A stretch of 64,000 nucleotides of DNA from Verrucomicrobiales bacterium (GTDB taxonomy: Bacteria > Verrucomicrobiota > Verrucomicrobiia > Limisphaerales > UBA11320), in NCBI GenBank assembly GCA_016793885.1, contig JAEUHE010000086.1, forward strand, positions 1-64,000, in the 5' to 3' direction. The notes under the pieces are model-generated. The model did not search any database, was not told the origin of the DNA, and worked only from the letters and a program-made list of their open reading frames with translations. The translations under genes and the position numbers were made by a program. Below, one piece after another: positions 45,094-53,752 of this stretch (positions are counted from its first letter, which is position 1; every line of letters starts with the position of its first letter).

Positions 45094-48000
45094 CTAAACG
45101 GTTCGACTCGCCTGGCGTTGCTGGCGGCGACGAGACAGGGCGTCCTTACGCGCTTCCCCTCGATCCTGGCTCTGCTGGAGTTTCTGAGCCTCGCCCTGCC
45201 CGGCCTCGTCGATATGCGCCGCCAAGGCGCTGACGGTCGGGAATCGGAACATGTCCACCAAAGGCACGTTCTTGCCTAACGCTTGCCGAAGTAAATGATT
45301 TGCCTGAACCATCATCAGGGAGTTGGCTCCCAGGTCAAAAAAGTTGTCCGAGGCTCCTACCTGCTCGAGCTTAAGCAGATCTTGCCAAACCTTCGAGATG
45401 ATTTTCTCCGAGTCGCTGGACGGGGCCAGATAGGCGGTGGCCGACTCGGGTCGGGAATGTTCCGGCTCGGGCAACGCCGCCCGGTTGATCTTGCCGTTCG
45501 GGGTCAGGGGCAGTCGCTCGAGCACGACAAAGGCGCTGGGCACCATGTAGGCGGGCAGCTTGCCGCGCAGATAGCTGGCCAGCTCGGAAGGCAGGCTCTT
45601 GGCCGGCGTGGCGCTCGCGCCCACCCGGTTGACATAGTCGGTCCACGGCCTTTCCGGCCCCGGATCCAACGCGGCGCGACCGGGCGAAGCCTTCTTCCGA
45701 TGCCGAAAGGCCGCGTCGTAAGCATCGAGCCGCCCCTCGGCGTTCCAGCTCAACTCCACCTCGTAGTCGTCGGCAAGCTTCCACAGCTGCTCGGGGTCGA
45801 TTCCGCTCACGGGCTGGGAATCCAGCAGAGCCCTCAGCTCGCCCACCGTGGCCGGTGCCGATCCCTTTTCCAGTAACTCGACCGCTTTCACTTCCCGACT
45901 CAGTCGCGGATTGGGCAGCCCCCGAAGGGTCAGAACCGGAGGCTCAGCCGCCAGCAGGTCGCGAACGCCGGCCAGAGCCAGCTGCTCAGCTCGGATGACA
46001 TTGGCTTCCGCGCCGCCCGAGGCGGGGGCTGATCCGATCTCGAGCACCACATCATAACGGAAGCGCGTGACTTCGTTGAGGGACTCCCCTCGCTTGAGCT
46101 GCTGCACCACCCGGGTGATCTGAGGAATTCGACGGCTCAAGGCGCGGAACAAATCCGCATGGATCAACATCTCGCTCTCGCGCTCACGGCGTTTGGCAAT
46201 GCGCTGCTTGAGCTCCGCCGTGCTTAGATGATCGGGCGCCTGATACAGCTCGATGTCGGTGAGGAAGGCAGTCAGCAAAGGAAGGCTGCGCAGATCCCCG
46301 AGGAAAATGCGTCCCCCGGGAGCCACCAGCGTTGCCACCTGCTCGAGCACCCGGCAGAGATACTCCACGCCAGGAAAATACTGCACCACCGAGTTGATGA
46401 CGACGGTGTCGAACGACCCGGCGCCGAACTCCGGCAGCTGATCCGCCTTGCCCTGATGCAGCTCCACCTGAGCCAACGGGCGAACTTGCAATGCGCGCCG
46501 GATGTTCTCGATCGCGGTCGCCGCGAAATCCACGCCCACGTAACGTTCGCACTGGGGGGCAATCCGGAAGAGGAGCAGGCCGCTTCCGCAGCCAATCTCC
46601 AGAACACGTTTCGGCTTCAGGGACAGAATCCGTTCGACTCCCCGGTCCACCCACTCGCGCATTTCGGTCGGCGGAATGGGGGCGCCTGTGTAGCTGCTGT
46701 CCCATCCCACCAGGTCGAAGGTAGGATCGAGGGGCAGGGCCTCATTGTCCCCGGTCCGATGATAGGTCTCTGTCCAAAGATGCTGCCAGTGTTCTGCGCC
46801 GGCGACAGTGGCGGCGCCGCCGCCGGACCCGGCTGCCTCAGGAACGGTGTAGGCAACCAATCGCTGATCCCCGGGCGTGTCCTCGCGGGCGATCACCACG
46901 CACTCCCGCACCAGGGGATGATGATTCAGCACCGTCTCGATCTCGCCCAACTCGATCCGATGGCCTCGGATTTTGACTTGATGATCCAAGCGGCCGAGGT
47001 ACTCGACCTGGCCATCCTCGCGATAGCGGGCCAGATCGCCGGTCCGATACAGCCTCTCTCCGGCAACCGCGGCGAATGGATTGGGAACAAATCTCTGGTC
47101 CGTCAGCTCCGGGCGGTTCAGATAACCGCGAACGACCCCGGCTCCACCGATCAGCAGCTCCCCCGGGACACCCACCGGCACGAGCTGGAGGTTTCGATCC
47201 ACGATGAAAACCTGCGTGTTGACCAGCGGCCGTCCGATCGTGATGGCGTCGGACCGCGTCACGCGAACCGAAGTCGACCATACGGTGGTCTCGGTCGGGC
47301 CGTACATGTTGATCAGCTCCCCTTCCATGACCCGCAACAGCTGTTCCGCCAAGGTGGGAGGAAGGGCCTCTCCGCCCAGCAGCAGTTTCTTGATGGGGCG
47401 GAGGGCTTCCAGCGAGCCAGGGTTGATCGCCAGGATCGATGCCAAGGAGGGCGTGCACTGGAAATGGGTGACGCCATGCCGGCTGATCAGCGCCGGGATG
47501 CTGTAGTCTCCTTCCAGCCCTTCTTCGATCTCCGCGAGGCTGGGGTTGCTCAGCTCCCGCAGCCGGTTGAGATGAGTCAGGGCCGAAAGCGCATCGGCCG
47601 AAGGCACACCGAAGTCAATCAGGCAGGCCAGTTCGTCCGCCCCCATCGCCTTCAACCGATCCACAATCGCGAGCGCACTCTCCGGGGTTCCGAACAGACC
47701 TGCAGTCTCAAAATAGCGATCGAAGGCATGGTCGAGCAGGGCGTCCATGTCCTCGGGGGTGAAGTTGTCGAGATCCAGCTTCATGTCGCCGCCGACAGCT
47801 TTCTTCGAAGGCTGACGGAAAGCGGGAAAAGCCCAGGGCGCGATCTTGGTCAGGTCAAAGGCGCTCTTGAGGTAATTGCAAAGGGGCTGCTTGACCTTGA
47901 CCCGCACCGCCTCGAGGTCGTCCCCAATGTGCGTGTGCAGCATCACCGAGACCAAACCCTGGCCCGGGTGTCCGTGAGCGCGCCAGGCCTCGCGATAGGC

Positions 48001-51000
48001 GGCGATCTTGTCCGCCAACTCCTCGATCTTTTGCCCCAGTAGGTTCGTGAGCAGGTTGAAGCCCATCTCACCGGCCATCCGGAAAGTCTCGATATTGCCG
48101 GCCGCGGTGATCCACATCGGCGGCCGGCTGCGCACGGGCGCAGGGAAGATCTTCACCGAGATCTCCTGCCCATCCCCGTTACGGACTTGCACAGCCTCGC
48201 CCCGCCACAGCTTCGAGACAGTCTCGATGCCACGGAACATCAGGTTCTTGCGATCGGCGTAGTTCTCCGGAGCGAAAGCGAAGTCGTTGGCATGCCAGCC
48301 GGAGGCAAAGGACAGTCCCACCCGGCCATTCGATAGATTGTCAACCATCGACCATTCTTCGGCCATGCGAATGGGATTGTGCAACGGAAGCACCACGCTG
48401 CCCGCCCGGATCTGGACGTTCTTGGTCACGGCGGCAATGGCGGCGCTGGTGACCGAGGGATTGGGATAGAGCCCGCCGAAGGCGTGAAAGTGTCGCTCGG
48501 GAGTCCAGATGGCGGTGAAGCCATGGGCATCCGCATACTTGGACCCTTCCAACATCAGCCAGTACCGGTTCTTGCCGGTGTTCTCCGCAGCGTCGCTGGA
48601 GAAATAGAACAAGGTGAAATCCAGCTTCCGCCTGGACGTCGACCGCTTCGGAGCCGGGCGATTCTGCTGGAACGCCTGCTCTTCGTGAACCACCACCTTG
48701 AAGCCGCGAGCCAACGTCCACGACAGCTCGAGCACATGGATATCGAAGGAGACGCTGGTCACGGCCAGCCACACTCCCGGGCTCTGCCCCTCCTGACCGA
48801 GCACCCGGTCCATTCCAGCGAAGAAGTTGAGCACGTTGCGATGCTCGATCATGACACCCTTCGGCTTGCCCGTGGAGCCGGAGGTGTAAATCACATACGC
48901 CAAATGATGCGGCTTGGCTCCGCTCAGGAAATCTCCCTCGGCCTGCTGCGAGATCGTCGGCCAATCGGTATCGAGCTTGATCACCTTGGCGCGGTGGCGA
49001 GGCAACTCGGCAGCCAATCGCTCCTGGGAAACGATCACCGACGCCTGCGAATCCTCGAGCATGTGGGCGATTCGCTCCTGGGGGTAGGCCGGATCAATGG
49101 GAAGGTACGCGCCTCCCGCCTTTTGAATTCCCAGCAGCCCCACCAACATCTCCACCGAGCGCGACACACACAGACCGACCATGGCATCGGGCCCAACCCC
49201 CAGCTCGCGCAGGTATCGGGCGAGCTGGTTCGCTCGCGCGTTCAGCTCGCGATAGGTCAAACTCTTTTCGCGAAACACCACCGCCACGGCATCCGGCGTG
49301 CGGGCAGCCTGGGCCTCGATGGCCTGATGGACACACAGGTTGGATTCATAGGCCGCGCCCGTGTTGTTCCACTCCGAAAGGATCTGACCCTGATCGGCCT
49401 GGCTCACCAATGAAAGCCGGGAAACAGGCTGATCTGGACGCGCGATGATGCTTTCCAGCAAGGTGCCAAACTGCGAGGAGATCCGGCGAACGCTGGCGTC
49501 GGAAAGAGCCAGCCGAGAATAGCTCCATCGGCAACGACGCCCATCGGCCAGAACTTGCAGGCGCAGCTTGGGTCCGGGAAGCGCGCCAGAGCTCTGATCG
49601 AGCGAATCCACCACCTCGACCTGAATGGGCAGGGCCTTTTCCAGCCCCTGCTCCCGCACCCCGGACAAGCTGGCGTGCCGGGTCAGCAGATCGCGCAGCG
49701 CAGTGCCCTTGCTGCGGACCAATTCCAACTCCCGCTGATTGGCTCGAACCAAGGAAAGGAAATCAGGATCGCCCTCGGACGCGAAGCGGAATGGCACCGC
49801 GTCCCAGAACAGGTTCTCCAGCGAGCTCACGTCCCGCTTGAGTTCAGGTAGCTGAAGCGCGAGATCGAAGACCTGTTCGCTGCCCACCCGGGACAAGTAG
49901 AGTCCGAACGCGCTCAGGATCAGCTCGGAGCCCGAAATCCCGGCCCGGCCGGCGAATTCCGCAACCTGGGAAGGAAGGTCAAGATCGAGAACACCCGTTT
50001 CCGCCGCCGCCGACCCTTCACGGCCCGCCGGCTCGAAGTAGGGAAAGGACACCGGGTGGAGCTTCTGCATCCGGCTCACCCAAAATGATTCCGATTTGCA
50101 CAGCCGCGCATTGAGTGCGGTGATTCGGGACGCCAGGACGGGCTCCGGTTCCGGAAGCTTGACCCCCTGCTTGAGCTGATGCACCCGGGCAATCTCCTCG
50201 AGACAAGCCGGACGCCCACACAGGTGGAGCAACTGCCGGATCACCACGGCCCCGCCGCGGGCGGCGACGTGGATGCCGTCGGCGTCGCAGCCCAGCACGG
50301 TCCCCGGCTCTTGGGGAGACGACCGACCAGGGTCGGCCAACTCAAGGGCGGAGCAGATGTAAAACTCGGATCCGATTTGGATCTTCGCCCGTCCAAACGC
50401 ATTGGCTGCCGAGCCAAAATCCATCGCTCGAACGAAGGCCTCAAGGGACTGCGGAGCTTGATCCCAGGACAAGATGGCCGCCCGATCGGGGCGCTTCCAC
50501 ATCGGGTTGTAGCTGCGCTGACTGTGATCCTGCTCCGTCGCAGTCCAGTTTCCCGCGATCAGCTTACCAATCAGCTCCTGAAAAGACTGCACCCCGGCCT
50601 CGAAGCATTTGGTCATCAGCGAGTGCGCCGTCTCATGCTCCGAAATATCGACCGAGCGTTGCACCAGGACCGGCCCGCCGTCGACTTTGTCGTTGATGAA
50701 GTGCCAGGTTACCCCGTGCGACGACTCGCGGTTCATCAACGCCCAGGACGCCGGATGCAGCCCGCCGTAGCGGGGCAAGAGGCTGTCATGAAAATTGATC
50801 GATCCCCGAGCGGCGGCGGCAACCGCCTCCTTCGGCATCACCCGCAGGTTGATGATACTAAACAGAAAGTCAAAAGGCTGCTTCAGCAGAACGGGGAGGT
50901 AATCCTCCTCCGGGCTGTAGACCGGGGTCCGGGCCGCGCGCGCCCACTCCACTACCTCGGAACTCAGGGCAATGATCCCCAACAACTCGAAGCCGGAAGC

Positions 51001-51072
51001 CATGAGGATCTCGGCGCACCGGATGGTCAGCGCCCCGTCTCCTACCAAAAAGCACTTCAGGTTCCTGCCCAT
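45094..51072 (-). CDS. NRPS: formyltransferase-half C-A(LLM, MT inserted)-PCP
   Basis: About 1992 residues from the ATG at 51072 (AGAAGAG upstream; a GTG at 51102 is possible). Domains: formyltransferase (1-290) with Asn93-His95-Asp131, the same spacing as methionyl-tRNA formyltransferase; the C-terminal half of a condensation domain (about 320-540) without HHxxxDG; adenylation core from about 560 with A3 YTSGSTGKPKG (about 727) and A4 SFDIHVLEL; a luciferase-like flavin monooxygenase of the MupA/Atu3671 type (about 815-1175); adenylation resumes with A5 NMYGPTETTVW (about 1254) and A8 DHQVKIRGHRIELGEIE; a SAM methyltransferase (about 1425-1680, VLEIGCGSG); A10 LTPNGKINRA; PCP Ser1918 in DLGANSL. 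It looks like a starter module that loads, formylates, oxidises and methylates an amino acid, then hands it to the PKS. Confidence 0.93.
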   Translation of the reverse strand: MGRNLKCFLVGDGALTIRCAEILMASGFELLGIIALSSEVVEWARAARTPVYSPEEDYLPVLLKQPFDFLFSIINLRVMPKEAVAAAARGSINFHDSLLPRYGGLHPASWALMNRESSHGVTWHFINDKVDGGPVLVQRSVDISEHETAHSLMTKCFEAGVQSFQELIGKLIAGNWTATEQDHSQRSYNPMWKRPDRAAILSWDQAPQSLEAFVRAMDFGSAANAFGRAKIQIGSEFYICSALELADPGRSSPQEPGTVLGCDADGIHVAARGGAVVIRQLLHLCGRPACLEEIARVHQLKQGVKLPEPEPVLASRITALNARLCKSESFWVSRMQKLHPVSFPYFEPAGREGSAAAETGVLDLDLPSQVAEFAGRAGISGSELILSAFGLYLSRVGSEQVFDLALQLPELKRDVSSLENLFWDAVPFRFASEGDPDFLSLVRANQRELELVRSKGTALRDLLTRHASLSGVREQGLEKALPIQVEVVDSLDQSSGALPGPKLRLQVLADGRRCRWSYSRLALSDASVRRISSQFGTLLESIIARPDQPVSRLSLVSQADQGQILSEWNNTGAAYESNLCVHQAIEAQAARTPDAVAVVFREKSLTYRELNARANQLARYLRELGVGPDAMVGLCVSRSVEMLVGLLGIQKAGGAYLPIDPAYPQERIAHMLEDSQASVIVSQERLAAELPRHRAKVIKLDTDWPTISQQAEGDFLSGAKPHHLAYVIYTSGSTGKPKGVMIEHRNVLNFFAGMDRVLGQEGQSPGVWLAVTSVSFDIHVLELSWTLARGFKVVVHEEQAFQQNRPAPKRSTSRRKLDFTLFYFSSDAAENTGKNRYWLMLEGSKYADAHGFTAIWTPERHFHAFGGLYPNPSVTSAAIAAVTKNVQIRAGSVVLPLHNPIRMAEEWSMVDNLSNGRVGLSFASGWHANDFAFAPENYADRKNLMFRGIETVSKLWRGEAVQVRNGDGQEISVKIFPAPVRSRPPMWITAAGNIETFRMAGEMGFNLLTNLLGQKIEELADKIAAYREAWRAHGHPGQGLVSVMLHTHIGDDLEAVRVKVKQPLCNYLKSAFDLTKIAPWAFPAFRQPSKKAVGGDMKLDLDNFTPEDMDALLDHAFDRYFETAGLFGTPESALAIVDRLKAMGADELACLIDFGVPSADALSALTHLNRLRELSNPSLAEIEEGLEGDYSIPALISRHGVTHFQCTPSLASILAINPGSLEALRPIKKLLLGGEALPPTLAEQLLRVMEGELINMYGPTETTVWSTSVRVTRSDAITIGRPLVNTQVFIVDRNLQLVPVGVPGELLIGGAGVVRGYLNRPELTDQRFVPNPFAAVAGERLYRTGDLARYREDGQVEYLGRLDHQVKIRGHRIELGEIETVLNHHPLVRECVVIAREDTPGDQRLVAYTVPEAAGSGGGAATVAGAEHWQHLWTETYHRTGDNEALPLDPTFDLVGWDSSYTGAPIPPTEMREWVDRGVERILSLKPKRVLEIGCGSGLLLFRIAPQCERYVGVDFAATAIENIRRALQVRPLAQVELHQGKADQLPEFGAGSFDTVVINSVVQYFPGVEYLCRVLEQVATLVAPGGRIFLGDLRSLPLLTAFLTDIELYQAPDHLSTAELKQRIAKRRERESEMLIHADLFRALSRRIPQITRVVQQLKRGESLNEVTRFRYDVVLEIGSAPASGGAEANVIRAEQLALAGVRDLLAAEPPVLTLRGLPNPRLSREVKAVELLEKGSAPATVGELRALLDSQPVSGIDPEQLWKLADDYEVELSWNAEGRLDAYDAAFRHRKKASPGRAALDPGPERPWTDYVNRVGASATPAKSLPSELASYLRGKLPAYMVPSAFVVLERLPLTPNGKINRAALPEPEHSRPESATAYLAPSSDSEKIISKVWQDLLKLEQVGASDNFFDLGANSLMMVQANHLLRQALGKNVPLVDMFRFPTVSALAAHIDEAGQGEAQKLQQSQDRGEARKDALSRRRQQRQASRTV

Positions 51073-51500
51073 GATCTCTTCTGATTGCGGTCCTTGATTC
51101 ACAAAATGACGTCCCTAGACCGAAGTTTTACTACGAAGATGCTCCACAATCAATGCTGTTAAGTTAATCACAAGGAAACAAACAACATCCTTACGGGTAA
51201 CAACTTACACGATAATACGAACGATGCAATCTCGGCTGAATCTTGCTCTCCTCACTACAGTTTCTAATAACCCTGAATCGTGTCAGGCCGCCTGAAAGGG
51301 ACTTTAGGCATCCCCTCTCTTCCTTCGGCATAGGTACGCCTGGACACAAGAAGCCCAGACCTGTTCCACGGGGGAAGCGGACTGGTGATGAGGTTTTGGC
51401 GGCCCGTTAGCGGTGCCGCCAAAACCCGTGGAGAACTCTGAAAACTGCCTTCGGGTCGGTCCGGCCGGGGAAGAGGCTTTCCTTCCTCCCGGCGAGGGGA
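51073..51500 (-). promoter_or_regulatory. Leader region of the NRPS-PKS genes with stem-loop
   Basis: A 428-bp gap before the NRPS, long for this otherwise compact locus. The part nearest the NRPS (51110-51290) is AT-rich and could hold a promoter. At 51392-51426 a perfect 12-bp stem (GGTTTTGGCGGC and complement) closes an 11-nt loop, about 320 nt before the NRPS start and 75 nt after the preceding stop. It has no T tract, so it is a poor terminator; a recruitment hairpin for the NusG-like protein is one possibility. A short frame at 51304-51504 inside this gap looks spurious. Confidence 0.45.
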
Positions 51501-53498
51501 TCAACCGCGACCAGCGGCGATGCTGATGGTCTCAGGCGAAACAGCTCCGTTGGCGGATCCGTTCAACACCGTGACGCGGGCACCCTTTTCGAAGTGCGGA
51601 GTATACTCAGGCACGGCGCGTTTCAGGAGCATCTTGCAGTGATCGCCATCGATCTCGTAGAGGAGGCCGGCGAACTCGTTCAGAATTCGACGCATTTCCT
51701 CGAGCGGAGCGGGTTGGGCGCAGAATCGCATGATCTTCGGATGAGTCGTCGGGATCAGGCTTTCTTGCTCGTGGCTCAGCTCCTCGAAGAGCTTCTCGCC
51801 CGGGCGGAGACCCACGAACTCGATCTTGATGTCCTTGTCGGGTTCGAGACCAGACAGGATGATAATCTGCCGCGCCAGGTCCACGATCTTCACCGGCTTG
51901 CCCATGTCGAGCAGGAAGACTTCCCCGCCCTGCCCTTGTGCGGCGCTCTGCAGCACGAGACCGACCGCCTCGGGAATGGTCATGAAGTAGCGAGTCATCT
52001 CCGGATCGGTAACCGTCACGGGACCGCCGCGAGCGATCTGCTCCTTAAAGATGGGGATCACGCTGCCAGAAGAACCCAGGACGTTGCCGAATCGGACCGC
52101 CATCATGCGGGTGCCACCAGGATTGGCCGCATGCAACGACTGCAGGAACATCTCAGCGAGCCGCTTGCTGGCGCCCATCACGCTGGTGGGGTTGATGGCC
52201 TTGTCGGTGGAGATCAGGACAAACCGCTCGACCTTATGAGCCACCGCCAGTTCGGCGAATTGGGCAGTGCCCAGGCTGTTGTTACGAACTGCTTCCGTCG
52301 GCTGGCTCTCCATCAGAGGCACATGCTTGTGAGCGGCCGCATGGAAGATCACCTTCGGCTTGTATTGCTCCAGGATCATGCCCATCCGGTTCAGGTCCAT
52401 CAGGTCCGCGACGAGGGGGACGATCTTCTTGCCATGACCAGCGCGAGCCAGCTCCTGCTCGATGGCGAACATTTGCACCTCGGAGCGCTCCACCAGGAGC
52501 AGCAGACGCGGTCCAAACTCAGCAATCTGGCGGCACAGCTCGCTGCCGATGCTACCGCCGGCACCCGTGACCATCACGACCTGACCGGCCAGCAGAGCCT
52601 GAATGTTCTCGGTTTCCAGCTTGATGGGAGGGCGTCCCAGCAGGTCTTGGATCTCCACCGAGCGCAACTGGCTGACGTGCACCTTGCCCAAGGCCAGCTC
52701 CGACAGCGAAGGGACAGTCCGGCACGGGTATTTCGCCTGGCGCATGACGTCCAGGATCTCGCGCTTCCGCGTAGCGGAGGCGGAGGGAACGCTGATGATG
52801 ATCTCGTCCAACCGAAGCCCCAGGGACTCGTCGTTCAGGAGCAATTCGGGCTTGCCGACAATTGGCAGGCCACAGACCGTCCGACCCCACTTCGACTTGT
52901 CGTCATCAAAAAACGCGACCGGCTCCAACCCGAGACCGCGCTTGTTGCGCAGTTCAGCAGCCAGCATGGCGCCGGCCTCACCAGCCCCAATGATGCCCAC
53001 GCGGCGAGTTGCGGTGGGGGACTTGGAGTAGTAGGCGCGGAGGCGCTGACGGCGCAACCGCAGGGTCATGCGAATCAAGACCAGGGCCGCCAAGGAGAAC
53101 AGGAAGTCCACCAGGATCATGCCCGCAGGCAGGGCGAAGGGCTCCTTGAGCTTCCAAGTTCCCAGGCCAATCACGGCTGCTGCCGTGCCCAGGGCATACG
53201 CCAAACGAAAAATATCCGGGACGCTGAAGCTGCTGGGCAGCACCCGTTGCTGCCGAAAAAGGAAAAGCAACACGAGCTTCAGGCCCACAACCCAGGCGAG
53301 AACGAGAGGAAAATGATGCAACTGCTCCGGCGGAACGCGGAAGTCAAACCGCACGAGATAGGCCATCATCAGACTGACCGAGAGTCCGATGGCGTAGGCC
53401 GTTGACAGTCCCAGCGTGCGAAACAGGCGGCCTTTCTCACCTGTAAACATAGAAGACATACTCGTCGCTTTCAAAGGGTTCAAACTTTTGATGGGCAT
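51501..53498 (-). CDS. FlaA1/CapD-type nucleotide-sugar 4,6-dehydratase/epimerase
   Basis: About 665 residues from the ATG at 53498 (AGGA just upstream). The N-terminus has four membrane helices (about 25-140), then a first Rossmann domain (VGIIGAGEAGAMLA, about 170-290), and the catalytic short-chain dehydrogenase domain from about 310 with NAD motif VMVTGAGGSIGSELC. Members such as WbpM, PglF and CapD convert UDP-GlcNAc to a 4-keto-6-deoxy sugar or epimer; this is the committed step to diamino- or deoxy-sugars such as bacillosamine and FucNAc. The DegT aminotransferase upstream in the locus is the natural next enzyme. The final substrate and stereochemistry are not readable from sequence. 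Confidence 0.92.
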   Translation of the reverse strand: MPIKSLNPLKATSMSSMFTGEKGRLFRTLGLSTAYAIGLSVSLMMAYLVRFDFRVPPEQLHHFPLVLAWVVGLKLVLLFLFRQQRVLPSSFSVPDIFRLAYALGTAAAVIGLGTWKLKEPFALPAGMILVDFLFSLAALVLIRMTLRLRRQRLRAYYSKSPTATRRVGIIGAGEAGAMLAAELRNKRGLGLEPVAFFDDDKSKWGRTVCGLPIVGKPELLLNDESLGLRLDEIIISVPSASATRKREILDVMRQAKYPCRTVPSLSELALGKVHVSQLRSVEIQDLLGRPPIKLETENIQALLAGQVVMVTGAGGSIGSELCRQIAEFGPRLLLLVERSEVQMFAIEQELARAGHGKKIVPLVADLMDLNRMGMILEQYKPKVIFHAAAHKHVPLMESQPTEAVRNNSLGTAQFAELAVAHKVERFVLISTDKAINPTSVMGASKRLAEMFLQSLHAANPGGTRMMAVRFGNVLGSSGSVIPIFKEQIARGGPVTVTDPEMTRYFMTIPEAVGLVLQSAAQGQGGEVFLLDMGKPVKIVDLARQIIILSGLEPDKDIKIEFVGLRPGEKLFEELSHEQESLIPTTHPKIMRFCAQPAPLEEMRRILNEFAGLLYEIDGDHCKMLLKRAVPEYTPHFEKGARVTVLNGSANGAVSPETISIAAGRG

Positions 53499-53752
53499 TC
53501 CTGATTCCTGATTAACACAAGGGTCGGAACTGTTCCTTCCGCTCCTCAACTAATGTCGTCTCAGCACTCGTCTGAAGCTCCATTCCTAACCGGCAACGGA
53601 ACCTCCATTGTTTCGGCCCGAGCTTCAGACAGACAGTCGATCCCTTGGGCGCTACCCCACCGGACAGACAGGCTGGGACTTAGTGGGAACTTTACCACAC
53701 ATCCGCCGATATGCAGCATCAAAATTATGCCGTAAAATTACGTAAAAATTAA

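Noticed and set aside
46228-48042. 604-codon open frame on the plus strand inside the NRPS
   Set aside because: It is antisense to the monooxygenase, adenylation and methyltransferase regions, whose motifs are intact. Composition is His/Gln/Arg-rich, as expected for the complement of GC-rich coding DNA.
51304-51504. 66-codon minus-strand frame before the NRPS
   Set aside because: It overlaps the leader hairpin, has a Pro/Gly/Ser-rich shadow-like composition and resembles no known protein.
51594-53405. 603-codon plus-strand open frame
   Set aside because: It is antisense to the FlaA1/CapD-type gene and has a shadow composition with no recognisable motif.
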